Assembly: GCF_036370855.1 (NCBI RefSeq)
Contig: NC_088113.1
Location: 16,450,501-16,514,500 of the forward strand
From: Dromaius novaehollandiae
Taxonomy: Eukaryota; Chordata; Aves; Casuariiformes; Dromaiidae
Direction: 5' to 3'
DNA: 64,000 nt
Shown here: positions 11,710 to 27,860 of the stretch, piece by piece
How the letters are laid out: every line of letters starts with the position of its first letter
Position numbering within the stretch: the first letter of the stretch is position 1
The notes under the pieces: model-generated
Told to the model about the DNA's origin: nothing
Database searches by the model: none
The model's input: only the letters and a program-made list of their open reading frames with translations
Program-made: the position numbers and the translations under genes

Positions 11710-14240
11710 GAGAGGCCTCGGTTCTAGCTTCCAGGTATGGCCAGCTGGGACCTGCCTCAGGGTCCAAAAAAGGAGGTTTGGTGATTCGGAGCCAGTAATT
11801 TGTCAGAAAAATCTGAATAAACTATGGAATAGACATTTAAGCTTTCCTATGCGGCTCATGGCTAGTTATACATTAATTATCTTACTTAAATAGTAAGTCA
11901 TTGCTAAATAGTTCAGTAATGCTGTTCTAATTAAGGATTTAAGCCTGAAGTGCCTGAAAGCACGTGTTTTATTTTTCAGCTCTATCAATTGTCATTACTT
12001 CTCTCTGCCAAGTTTTTTAGCTTTTTCTATTTAACAGTGTAAAGATGAAGATGAGAGCCAAGTGATGTTCATAACACAGACTACTTCTGGTTGGAAGTTT
12101 TAAGCCATGTGTGGCCAAGCTGTGCCATTTTCTGAGTTTATCTCTTAGAGTACAATGCCTTGGCATGGGATTCTTTTGGATGTAAGAAAGACCATTTATT
12201 GCTTTCACCTAAAATTATGTTAATCATTTGCTCTAAACAGACGTATTAAAAACAACATAACAAACTAGCTGCTCTAATCATTTGTTTACACTTGCTGGAA
12301 AGTAGTAGGCAATTTTCCATATGTAATAGCAATAATAAGGAAAGAGCTATGAGTTGATTTGAATCACATTTGACAGGCATCAACATGGTCGTAATCTAAT
12401 GCTCGGTTAAATAATTGGGATTTAAGTACATTTTGCACTGGGCTTTTACTACATGTTTGCATGTAAATATGTATACCTATTCTCCCATCTATCCTTTCTA
12501 TCCAAAACCAGCACACACCACAAAATATGTAAGAATCCTCCAAGTCTTGAGGAAACCCCAATGACTTGGGTCATTCCATAGAGGCCTTGTGTTTTCTGCC
12601 TATTCTGCTATCTGCTGAAGTGTATCACCCTAGAAACTGCACAGTGATGGTTACATTTACAGTAATTTCTCAAGCAGAGTATAATCAGTTTTATTAGAGA
12701 TTTCACTTAGTCCAGGACCACTGCAATTAACAATCGATACACCATAAGAATGATAGCATAGATCCACCAGAACTGACAGAGCAATCGTTCACTAAATATG
12801 TCATAGTCTGTCTCCCGGATAATCATATGACAGTAAGAAAAGATCACCTGTTAGTGTAATTAGAAGGAACACCAGCCAGGAGGAAAGAGTGGGAAGAAGG
12901 AAAGAATTTCCTGTCCTTACTTCACCTACTTGATCTCTCTACTGAGATTACTGAAGAAGATTCTAATTGGTGCCAGTTGTGATGACATTTTGAAAGTGGA
13001 CAATTTAGGACACTAGATTAGACTAGTTCCTTCCATCTGGAGCAATAACTTATTATTGTTTTTAATGCCTACTAAATTACCTTGCTCCAATTGAGGTTGG
13101 GCTTCATTTCTAAAATTGAAGTATTACAATCTTTCCTATTTTGTTTTAAAGAAATAAATAATATAAATGAGGCAGCAAGCAATTCCTATTTCATGCTTTT
13201 ATTTCCTTATTTAGAATTTGTGCAAGCCATTTTTATCCTCTTACTTCGGAGACATATATGGCCTATTGGAGCAAGGCTTTCCAGCTTGTAAAAATTAAAA
13301 CCATTAAGAGATATTTCTAATGACAGGCAGCACTTTCAAGACACAAAGGGTACCAATGAGGTGACATTGAAACAAAACATATTTGTCTTCTGAAAACCCA
13401 ACTATAATGATGATAAGAAAGTGATTGAAGGAAGCACCAAAGATGTAAGAAAGCCTAATTCTGTTACGTATGCAACCTATTTGATGTAACGCAACTAACT
13501 GTACTACTTATATATACATATACTGGTAAAGGATATTATTTTTATACAAATGCTGCTTGGAATGGTAACATCTGAGGACTTGATAGGTAACATAATTATA
13601 AATAAGATTATTTTAAGCCTTTTGGGCAGCCGAGGCCACAAATACAGCTTGCCAGAAAAGAATTGTGCTAGCTGTGATGGACACCTGTTTCAGCTGCATA
13701 TCCCTGTATTTCCTCCCCCCACTGCCTCTGATCTCTCTTCCTACCTGTCTCTCACCCGCTCCTTTTTTTTCCAGTTTTCTTTCCCACCACATCTTCCCTC
13801 TCTGGACCTCCGTATGAAGTATCCACTGCCTGCAATTCTGCACAACCCACTCAGATTTAAATTGGTAATGGAGATACACAACCTGGATGCCATTATTTGC
13901 ACATTTAGCTCTGTTTACTATTTATTGATCTTGAAAGATAAACATTCGGCATTAATTGAAAAGTTAAATCTTTGGGAGAGGTTGCAGGCTGAGACAGAAT
14001 GAAAATTAGGTTAGTAACAGAAATTGTGTTCTACAACATTTCCAGAATATATATTGATATCTATGCAGCTATAAACAAGGCACCATTATAGATTTGTACA
14101 AGCTGTTTTCATGCCCAGTTCTGTTTAGATGCTAGGACATATTTGTAAAGCCCTAAACTTCCCTCAAATAAGAGCTTTTGGAGACATTTGACACAGAAAT
14201 TAGAAAGAGTATACAAAGGAGGAAGGTTTAGAGAGGTATA
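11710..14240. other. Intergenic region upstream of ATP5F1E
   Basis: No exon, RNA gene or recognisable mobile element was seen. AT-rich unique-looking sequence leads up to the 33-bp minisatellite. Confidence 0.5.
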
Positions 14241-14278
14241 CGGAGGTTGCAGAGGGCAAAATGGATATTCTAAGAGGA

Positions 14279-15154
14279 TTAGATGCAGAGATCAAGAGAA
14301 GCTGAAGAGGTGTGGTTAGAAACATCTAGAAATGTGAGAGTGGAAAGGTCAGGGGGAACTAAAGATGTGAGGTTAGAAATGTCCAGTGAAACTGAGGAAG
14401 TGAGGGAAGAAGAATCCTGAAAGGAGCGATCAGAGACATCCAGAAAGGGTGTAGAGATGAGAGTACAGACATTCTCAGAGGTTGATGAGGATGGCTCAGA
14501 GGAGTCCTGAAACATGAAATTGTTAAAATCAGTGAGATCTAGTGATTCTGAAGAGGTAGAGGAGGTGTATTCTGAGACATCTAGTGAGGGTGGAGGGATC
14601 GTACAGGAAGAGTCCAAGGAAGCTGAGGAGGTGTGGCTGGAGACAACTAGGGAGGGTGAAGAAGTGAGGCTGGAGAGGTCTAGAGAGGCTGAAGAAGTGG
14701 GACTGGAGAAATCTAGGGAGGGTACTGAGGTGAGACTTGAGAGATCTAAGGAGATTGAAGAACTGTCGCTAGAGAGGTCCTGAGAGCCTGATGAGGTGAG
14801 ACTTGATAGGTCCAGTGAAATGGAAGAGGTGATACTGGAACGCTCCAAGGAATCTGAAGCGGTGAGGCTGGAGAGCTCTAAGGAGACTGAAGAGGAGGTA
14901 CTGGAGAAGTCTGAAGAGGCTGAAGAGGTGAGACTTGAAAGGTCCAGAGAAGATGAAGTGAGACTGGAGAAGTCCACAGAGGATGAGGAGCTCAGACTGG
15001 ATAGATCCAAAGACTCTGAAAAGGGGATTTTAAAGAGTTCCAAGGAGGCTGAAGTCTTGACACTGGAGGGGTCCAGGGAGGCCAAAAAAGTGAGACCAGG
15101 TAGGTCCAGGTGGATCGAAGGATGAAACTGAAAAGCCAAGTAAATCCGCAGCAT
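14279..15154 (-). other. 291-codon open frame inside the 33-bp minisatellite, coding status unknown
   Basis: From an ATG at 15154 to a TAA at 14279 the minus strand is open. The product would start MLRIYLAFQF and then be almost wholly Ser/Thr/Leu/Asp repeats of 11 residues. There is no domain, signal peptide or membrane segment that I recognise. An ancestral 33-bp unit without stops gives a long frame for free, so openness alone is weak evidence. It lies between ATP5F1E and PRELID3B, both on the same strand, where human has no gene. I regard it as probably non-coding. Confidence 0.15.
14281..15120. repeat. Diverged 33-bp minisatellite with long reading frames on both strands
   Basis: About 25 degenerate tandem units of roughly 33 bp, of the type gagaggtccagagaggctga followed by agaggtgagact. 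One unit near 14950 is 30 bp. Because the unit is a multiple of three, each strand encodes an 11-residue repeat: LERSREAEEVR-like on plus, and a Ser/Thr/Leu-rich LSSLTSSASLD-like on minus. The plus-strand frame is interrupted by TGA codons at the same place in several units (14418, 14507, 14781). The minus-strand frame is open throughout. The units differ clearly from each other, so this is an old array. Confidence 0.9.
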
Positions 15155-15159
15155 GACTA

Positions 15160-18100
15160 TTGTCTTATTAAATCTTAAGTATTTTTCAAATTTCTAACAA
15201 CATGCCAAAAAAACTTAAATAAAGACATAATGAAGCCCAAAGAATATTACAGCTGAAAATAACTAAGCACACAAGAGAGGGCTAGTATTTAAATCCTTAT
15301 GTCTCTTAACCTCTGTTTTGGTACAGAAATTCTAGTAGTAAAGGCTCACAGAATTATCCTTTAGAATACTGCTCCTTCTGAGAGGACCAGTCACTACAAG
15401 CACAGAAGAATGTGTACAGTAGCAGATATTTTTCTGTCCTGGTGTATCTCACTGTTCAGCTACATTTTAGCATCTACGATAGCCTGACAAAGAATACTGT
15501 TATCAGATGCAGTCTCCCTGTTCTGAAGGCCGCGAATAAAACATTAGTTACATAATAGAATGGAAATTAAAATGGTTTTGTTTTTCTTTTCCAGATACCA
15601 CAGGATATTCGGACATTATGCTGCATTATGCTGGTTATGTAGAGAGATTTAAACAAATACACAGTTGTAAAAGGCAACTGCAAGTCAAACTTGGCGTCTG
15701 GTTATAATGGAATGAGGAATTACTTCTTTCTGATTAACAACATCTAACTCAAAATGTGGATCTTTCTGATGACACCAACAGAAACAGCAAAGAAAACTTC
15801 ATTTTCCTCAGCAGCATGTCCAGATTTTATTTTTGGAATGCAGCAGTATGCTAAAATGGTTCCATGACTAAGAAACATACACTTCAACAACATCAGTTCT
15901 ACTTGCTCTTTATCTAAAGAGAGGTCTTTTTCGATTAGTTTTATTTTTTATCTGTGGGCATAAAAATTGTACTATAAAAACAGTATCTTTTTATTTTGTG
16001 GTTAGTTAGTTAGGAATCATTTAATAAAAATATACTAAAGAGATACATTCTAATAGAAAACAGGTATGTAATTAAAAAGGAAACAGAGCAGCTTATATTT
16101 AAATTCTTAAAGGTGCTTCTAATTATAGTATGAGTAGACCAAGAGGGAGATCATTCTACAGCCGCCTTCTCTCAAGACTGTAGTGCAAAGCAGAGAGTAG
16201 TTGAATCCTGCTGTTGTCTTTCCAGGCATAGGATTACCCATACGATTTTTCAGAGAGTCATTACAAAAGTATTGTATTACCCAAGAAAGTGAAAGATGGA
16301 CACTTAACTGGAGGCTGCAGTTTCTCAGGTGAATGTACCCAAGCTTTGTCTACGTTATTACACAACTGATGTCCAGATGCATGTATAATAGATTTAACAT
16401 AATCGCCGTGGGCAGAACTCCCACTGAGGTCACCTCAACTAAAGCAGGTGTCTGCTGACTATTAGCTGAAGTTGATAAGAATGATGCCTGCCTATGTAAA
16501 TATGAAAACTGTGGGGATTTAGCACAAAACAAAAATTATTAGACTAAGAAAAGCTGCTTATTTAAGAGTCTCACTTATTTAAAAATCTCACTTAATGGTG
16601 AGACCTAGAAATGAAATAGCTATTGAATACACTTAATATTTATTCATAATATACCAGTAATTTTAGAGCTCATGCAACATGGTTGTAATTTTATCAAGAG
16701 TATAAAGTTTATAGATCAAAAAGGGAAAACATGACTTTCTCAACATGTATAATATTTGTGATGAGATTACAAGTTTGCCTGCTGTCCTATATTCATAACA
16801 AAACTAAAAATAATTAACCTCCTCAAAAATCCTTTGCTAACAACATTCCATCATTTCGTGACTATCTTTAATTTAGAAAGTTTCTCAAATGCATAGTACA
16901 GAGGAAATCAAGTAAATAAACATAAGCCAAATTACAATATAACAAAAAGCCAATATCAGCGTGATTTCTAATAGATTATAAATTCCATCATCCCTTCACT
17001 GTGTTCCGTCTGCCTTAATTTCAAATGGCAGAGGTACTGCACATTTTCCTTGAAATAACATGGTAAGAAACATGAAGTTTTATATTTATTATCGTATAAA
17101 ATATAGACATCAGTAATAATACTTCCTACCTCTGATAGCTGTGGACTTATCTCCTTTCTCTGCTTGTGTAAGCCATATTGGGCTGTGCTGTTAAAGCTCT
17201 GCCGTTCTTTCTGCTGATGACCCTAATCTGTTGCACAGCTACTGGAAATCATGCCATGCTGATGACAATACAGGTCATCTCCTATTAAATCTCTTCTTGT
17301 CTAAGTACAGCACTCGCCACAGAGCACCAGCTGAAAACATGCTCTGAAATCAGCCATAATTTTAAGATAAAGCTGCAGTTCTGTACTGTTTCCTTTTACA
17401 GAATTACATTTTGAAGGTTAGTTGATTTAGCAGATGAAGACATTCATTTTTAACTTTTGGACACCTGGATTCAAAGTGAAAATAATTCTGGCAGCGTCAT
17501 TCAAGTTCTCAGCTGTCCATTCTACAAAACCTGGCACATATTTTCTCTGGAGGGACCCAGGATCTGCAGATCAGAATTCAGGTACATTCAAGTTTTAAGA
17601 ATCTTGTGCATCAGTAACTATTTTAATGCATTTAATAACTATTTTAATGTATTTAATAACTTTTTCCTTTATGTTAGCTTTGTTACTTTTAAAGTGTTGT
17701 TACGATAAAACAGCACAATAATTTAAAACTTTCTGTTCACAGATTATAATAATATTGGATAAAAGTTTCAAAAACACTCAGGTGACATCACAGGCTAGGG
17801 CCCTTTTACAGAAGTTCCTAAGTCTCATAGGTGCCTAAGTTTCTTTGAAAGGCAAGAGACACTTAAGGTCTTAGATAAATAAGGGCTTGTAAAAATCGTA
17901 CACATTATTGTATCTCACTTTGCAGATAGAGAAATAATATATCTATGCAGTACCACCCTACTTCCATTTGTCCTTTCTATCCTTTCACAAGAAAAGCAGA
18001 GAAATTATGTCACTTGCTGAATATTACCCAAAATTGACAATTCCAAACAGAGGAAATAAGCCTGTATAGAGCATCAAGCTAAGACAGTAAAATGCTTCTA

Positions 18101-21100
18101 GCACTTCAGCTAGATCATTCAGAATACTATAGCAGACTATATGATATGGATAAATCGTAAGTATCAGTACTAACTCACACTTCCTAACTCCTAATTTCAC
18201 AGCCTACCTGCTAGATTTTACTATGGCTGCTATATGTAAATGGGTTTAAAACGTAGCAAATCTAGATAAACCAAAGCAGTTACCTTGCAGGTTAATAATA
18301 TCCAGATATTCCCCCAAAAGCCATTGACAAGAACTCACCAAATTATGCTACTTGCAACATTTGGGCCATATTATAAAACAGATTTCTTATCAGGCTGTCT
18401 GCGAAGTCCAACAGGTTCTAGGCATATTGAAGTATACAATTTCAAGGGCAATTTTTTTTTTGGAATTGATGGAAATTTTTGGAATTTGATGGAAAAAAGA
18501 TTGGGCCCATGGTTAGTAGGAAAATATTTATCCATGTATTATCAACTTTATATCCTCCAGCAGATGATGAATAGCTGATACTATTTTTATTTCAGCATTT
18601 TTCATCATGTTAATTAAAGAACTTTTGGAGAAAAAGAGAATGGCAAAAAAAAATCTTGTGTTGTACTTCTTGTGGTATGTTTGTGTGAAGGGAGAGATAA
18701 TACATCTTTAGCGTTTAAATTAACAGTACTACCCTTTTACACAAATGTAGTTTTACTGTTATAACAACACACATTATAATACAGGAAATAAAATTAAATT
18801 GACCTTTTGCCAAGCATTGACACCAGCTGGGGGCCATCTATAATTTTACAGACCATCATCCGATGTCTTAAAAATTACTGCCTGACTTGCTGGGCTGAAA
18901 AACAAAGCTTTAATTATATATATATAAAAAACCTAAAACCTGAACCCCACAAATTCACAGAAGTCTGATGAACTACTAAGCGTTCCCACATTAACCGTTA
19001 CTTTTTACAGTATCGAATACACTTTCTAGTAGATGCAGTATGAAATTATCACAATACACATTGCAAAGATGATACAATTTGAGTAAACTTAATAGCTTGC
19101 TATAGATGAGGAGAACCTCCATTCCTCCTTCCATTCCAGTGTGTCCCACCTTGCTGGTGGCTGCATATATATTATATCATTTCTCATATTCATAGTTTTC
19201 TGACTCAGCAAGTTGAAATGGCTCAGCAAAGGGTCTGAAGAGCGCTATATCCAGTGAAGAGGAGAAGCAGGACGGCACAGCCAAGAACAAGGCAGGCAGA
19301 CAGACATGGGACTGTTTCCTTTCAGTGATAGAGAACAAGTAATTCAGCTCAGTCATAAACATGTAACAGCACCATTAGAAGCATTCAATTTTATGGCAAT
19401 ATATAAATGAAAGCTATAAAATTGAGAAAGAAAACATCCTGTGCAAGTGAAAGAACAGCCTTCAGCTCAGGGAACTGAAGGATTCCAAAATGACTCAGTG
19501 CTTTCACATGAGCTTTACAGACACTCTTCAGTTTTATAAACTTTAACTTCTGCAGGTTGATGATCTTTCCTTCAGAGCATCTGTCAATGCCGGGGGGGGG
19601 GGGTTTGAAAGGCTGCAGTTACTAGACGCTGGGTGCTTAGGGTTACTTATTTAAGATTTGTTGGAAATAGGCTAGACCATACAGTTTAACTGCAGTTACA
19701 GACCACAACAGACAAGTCAGCAACACTGTAGGAAATCTCAGTTAAAGCTTCTAAGTGTATTTTTCCAAAATAACGACTAACAACTGGTTTACATTTACAG
19801 TTAGCAGCTATAAAACTGAACTGGTGCTGACACCCATTGTCAGCAAGAGGAAATACTTCTCAGGTAAGTGAAACCTTATTTATTTAGAAGTACTTCATTT
19901 TTATTGCTGATTGAACAAATGCGTAGTATTTGAGTGTTCATACAGACACAAATCATTTCAGTGTCACAGTAAATTTAGGACTTTGCTTTCTTCGTGGTAG
20001 CAGTTTTTATCATTTTGGACTGACTGAACAGTAGTGCCTTTCAGAACACCAGAATATTAGGCTATTAACAAGATTTACACTGCATAAACCTCTCAACAAG
20101 CTAAAAGTTTATAGCACAGATGGGTAAATGGAAGCTAGACAACTACACACCAAGACAAGGTTAAATCACTACAGATCTGTTCTTCTTGGAATGCTTTGTG
20201 GGTAATGTGAAACAAATTGATCTACTGTTGTTTTAGCCACACCAAGTCTGTTTAAATCAAGTAGTGAAGGGCAACATAAATGCAATTAACAGCTAAAAAT
20301 CTTTACTAAAACTAAATTAACACCAAAAATCCCACTACTGGTATGTCCAATTCTTATATAAAACCTGGAAAGTAATTTTCCAGCTCCTTGTTTCAACTTT
20401 TGACATAAATCAGGTAAGCAGTTTCATTCAGAAGAATTTTTCCATAGGCATGCGTCTATGTCCATGGGACTACTTGAGAAGAAACTTAGTTTCATTACGA
20501 CCAACAGATAATACAGATATTCAGTTTCAACAGAAGAGGGCATTGAGCTTGCCAGGACATCAGACTTTCAGCTACTGCAATTTAACCTTTAAAAAATTAA
20601 TAGCTTTCCTGGATGCAGCTTATTTTAGAAGGACCCTAAGAGACTCACAGCATGCCCCTCCACCAGGCAGAACCCCCCTTTCCTTTCCAGCTGTAGGTCA
20701 GTTTTCTTCTTTCTCTTTCCCACCTCCTCCGGTTCTTCCAACCACCTGAAGCCACAGCTTCCTTGCACTAGCTCAGGTCACACTTGCTGCAGTTACCAGC
20801 CATTGCTACTGGACACACCTCTCAGCCCTGCCAGCCATGACACAGCCCTGCAGCGCACTCTGCACTACTGAGGAGACCCACTGTGGAGATTTGATGTGCT
20901 TAAGCGGATAAGAAACAATGTGAGTATGCATGCATATTGAGCACCTGGCAGGGGCGTCCTTCCGTCTCTTGTTACAGGATAGCAAATGCCTCGTAACTGC
21001 TGCCCAATACGCCACTCCACCTCGAGCAAAACTCCTTTAGGCAAAGTCTCCAATCCTGAGAATTGTGTGTAAACGAGCAAGCTCTTACATGACTGTCCAG

Positions 21101-21320
21101 ACCCAAACATTTTGCTCTCTTCTGCTCTTAACAGTGTGCATGCAGATTTTATGTAGAAAGACACATTCCTTAACAGGTAAATTGTAGCATATGAATCTCA
21201 GCCCAAGTAGAGTGAAGATCTTTCCACAAGATCTAGCAGGCTCGGAAATCTAGTTGCTAGTTAATACATCAGATTTATAGAAAAAGCAGAGTTATTAAAC
21301 AAAAGAGACCACAGCAGCTG
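15160..21320. other. Intergenic region between the minisatellite and the PRELID3B 3' end
   Basis: AT-rich DNA without a supported gene. It contains a 21-bp tandem duplication (17616-17657), a G run near 19591-19603 and one orphan exon-like segment (19801-19863). A stretch near 17900-18060 is faintly reminiscent of an old MIR SINE but is too diverged to call. Confidence 0.5.
17616..17657. repeat. 21-bp tandem duplication
   Basis: Two adjacent 21-bp copies (aactattttaatgcatttaat, then the same with one base changed) lie in intergenic AT-rich DNA. A local slippage duplication is the simplest reading. Confidence 0.9.
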
Positions 21321-21328
21321 CAAATGGG

Positions 21329-21334
21329 TTTATT
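21329..21334 (-). terminator. PRELID3B: Candidate distal polyadenylation signal for PRELID3B
   Basis: Minus-strand AATAAA is followed about 20 bases on by a GT-rich stretch (tgctgtggtctcttttgttt). It would give a 3' UTR of about 2.3 kb. Nearer hexamers at 22848-22853 and 22490-22495 are alternatives with poorer downstream context. Confidence 0.35.
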
Positions 21335-23384
21335 ACCACTGAATATATGCATTGTAGGATAGACATTTGAGTTAAAAAAATAATAAAAAAAAATATTAAA
21401 AGCCACAGCATTTTTTCACCTTCACCCTCCTCATTCTACATTGCTCACACAGCAGTTAAACCCCCACCACAAATTTATCAGGAAGTTTTAGGAACTAGCC
21501 AGAACTCAGATAAAATTTTATTAAAAAAGCGCCACATACAGAAAGCCATACTCCCTGACAGAAAGAGAATGCAGCCATAAAAATAAAATAGAACAAAGAA
21601 AATCATGATCTTTCAAGAAGCTGTTAAGATTCTTGCAAAAATTAAATAGCCTAATTTTTTTTCAGTGCAAGGTCAAACAGTGAGTTGATACTACGCAGTC
21701 CTTAGTGCAGATAAATTAGAAAAAGATCAAGTTGACTATAAAATGCCCAAAATAAGTGATGCTTAAGGCTAAACAAACATTAAAAATGGATTCAAGCATT
21801 GTATCTCTTTTTAACAGAAGTGATGGTACAGTTTTGTGAAAGTTTCACATACATTTTTTTAAGTTGAAATGCTATTGCAATTGTAATAATAATAATGTTA
21901 TGTAAAAGTATGTCAAACCTCAGTGATTTCAATTTACAAAGGTAAAGTCTCAAACTTCCTTTTTAGAAAAATATTTAAAATAGTTAAAATTTTAAAAGGC
22001 ATACATACGCATACCTGTTTTTTTTCCTACACAAAAGGTTTTATGGAAGATTGTGTTCCCTTATATTCATCACTTAAAACAAGCTCTGTGCTCTGTTTAG
22101 CAGACACTATTCAATAGGCAACTCTGCTATAACAGAAACAGCATGCAACATAAAATATGGTAGAACAGGTGACATTACAGTTCTTAAAGGCTAATAGACT
22201 TGAGATTACTTGTAAGCTTAGAATAAAAATTCCAGGAAGAGCCTCTTGCACCAAAACACAAGATCATCAGCTAATTCCAGGCTGTGTTTTTCCATTTTTC
22301 TCTCACAATGAGAGTGTCTTATGGGACAGACAGCCTCTACTGAAGTCAACAGGACTACCAATGGAGTGATAGAATATGAAATACGGATGGCAAAGTCTAA
22401 CCTTTCAGCTCCCACAGCTAATTAGTGGAGATAGTACCAATAATCTACAGCTAGTACCAAGAAACAAATTCAAACTTCATAAAAAACTTTTTATTCTCAA
22501 GGCTTTCATTTCAAGACTTGTAAGACTTGTTTTGTGAGCAAATTAAAAGACAAAGGAACTTCCAAACCTTGGATTAGAACAGGATGTTCTATTCAAGATA
22601 CTATGTTTAAATTAAAGGACAACACAATACTCAGTTGATGTAACAGGTTATTTTCAGAGCATGATCAAGTTAATAGATACATCATTAACATTTTTAATAC
22701 TGCTTCCTCCTACATTTAAGTATCTTTTTAGCCACTGAGATGTTTTTGTCCTTTAACTGTTTCTTCTATATTTCAAAGTGAACACCTACTTGTCTTAGAA
22801 GCCCTAGCAGCTTGCAAGATATTAATGTTCTATGCTTAGTGTATCCCTTTATTTAATGGGATTTTAGAAATGGAGATACATATCCCACAAGTTTAAGATA
22901 AAATTCTACCTTCAGTTACTGCATGCACAGTTCATCAATGTCATATTTAGGAAAAGAATTTAGGCCTTAGTAGGTTAGACATTTTGCATGTTTTACCTAT
23001 ACTGACTGTAAAAACAGTTTGAGTACCATGTTAGATCAACCAGTCAAATAAGAGCTAAAAAGTTTATCAAAAAATATTTTGTACATTCTTTTGTATTTCA
23101 AGCTACAAGTAATAAATTTTCTGCTAAACCAAGTTGTATCACACAACTATCAAAAATTAACAAACAGAACAATGCTGGAACAAACCATTCTGCTTAATTT
23201 TGGGTTTGGTCCCAAAAGAGGTAGTCCTTGAATTACACAAAAATAAGAATTCCACTGAAGTCAACCTAACATGCCAGTCTCCTCCAACATGTGCAGCCTC
23301 AGCTCTCTAAGAGACTTCCATATTTGAAAACATTATCAGTTAGTGTTCATGTAAATACAGGAACTACACTTGAAAATTATTTCT

Positions 23385-23424
23385 TCGTCTGTAACCAAAG
23401 TTCGTCGTCTGTAACCAAAGTTCG
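23385..23424. repeat. Perfect 20-bp tandem duplication in the presumed PRELID3B 3' UTR
   Basis: The 20-mer tcgtctgtaaccaaagttcg occurs twice head to tail without a mismatch, so the duplication is recent. It lies about 200 bp downstream of the PRELID3B stop on that gene's strand. Confidence 0.95.
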
Positions 23425-23615
23425 GTCCAGCAGAACCAATATATTAATTAAGCTTTGCACATCAGCCTCATTAGTAAGATTTTAGCTTTTCTCCAAATGT
23501 AATTTGAAACGTACCTAATTCACAGGTATGCCTTTAAAGAACAAATACGTATATTTAGGTTTGGAGAGAAGCATCAGACTGTTAAACCTGTTTAGTAATA
23601 AAAGTATATTTACTA

Positions 23616-27556
<3,941 letters not shown>

Positions 27557-27737
27557 GGCGGCGGCAGGGTGGAGGGCCGCCGCGCCGCTCCCTCACGCGC
27601 GCCGCGCCGCGCCGGCACCCTCCGGGGAAGGCACGGCCGCCGGCGGCCGCTGCGCCTGCGCGGCACGGCGAGAAACGGGCCGCAGCGGCGCCCTGAGCCG
27701 CGAGGTGCCGGCATCCAATCCCCGCGCGGCGGCGCCG

Positions 27738-27745
27738 TGACGTCA
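27738..27745. promoter_or_regulatory. PRELID3B: Palindromic CRE (ATF/CREB site) upstream of PRELID3B
   Basis: A full TGACGTCA lies 182 bp upstream of the PRELID3B start codon in a dense CpG island (about 27.1-27.95 kb). The full palindrome in a TATA-less CpG promoter is a common functional CREB/ATF site. Use in this species is inferred. Confidence 0.6.
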
Positions 27746-27820
27746 GAGGGCACGTACCCTTTGAAAGACGCCGTGTCCGGGCGGCGGAAGGTGCCGCGGT
27801 CGGTGCGCGTGCGCAGGGGC

Positions 27821-27860
27821 CGGGCGGGGCGGGGCGCGGCGCGGCGCGGCGCGGCGCGGC
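27821..27860. promoter_or_regulatory. PRELID3B: GC boxes and a (GCGGC)5 tract in the PRELID3B CpG island
   Basis: Overlapping Sp1-type GC boxes (gggcggggcgggg) run into five perfect GCGGC pentamers at 27836-27860. This marks the distal edge of the CpG island. The pentamer tract is prone to length change. Confidence 0.65.

Noticed and set aside
17890-18060. Possible ancient MIR SINE (cactttgcagatagagaaat ... cacttgctgaatatta)
   Set aside because: Resembles the MIR core order, but too diverged to support without an alignment.
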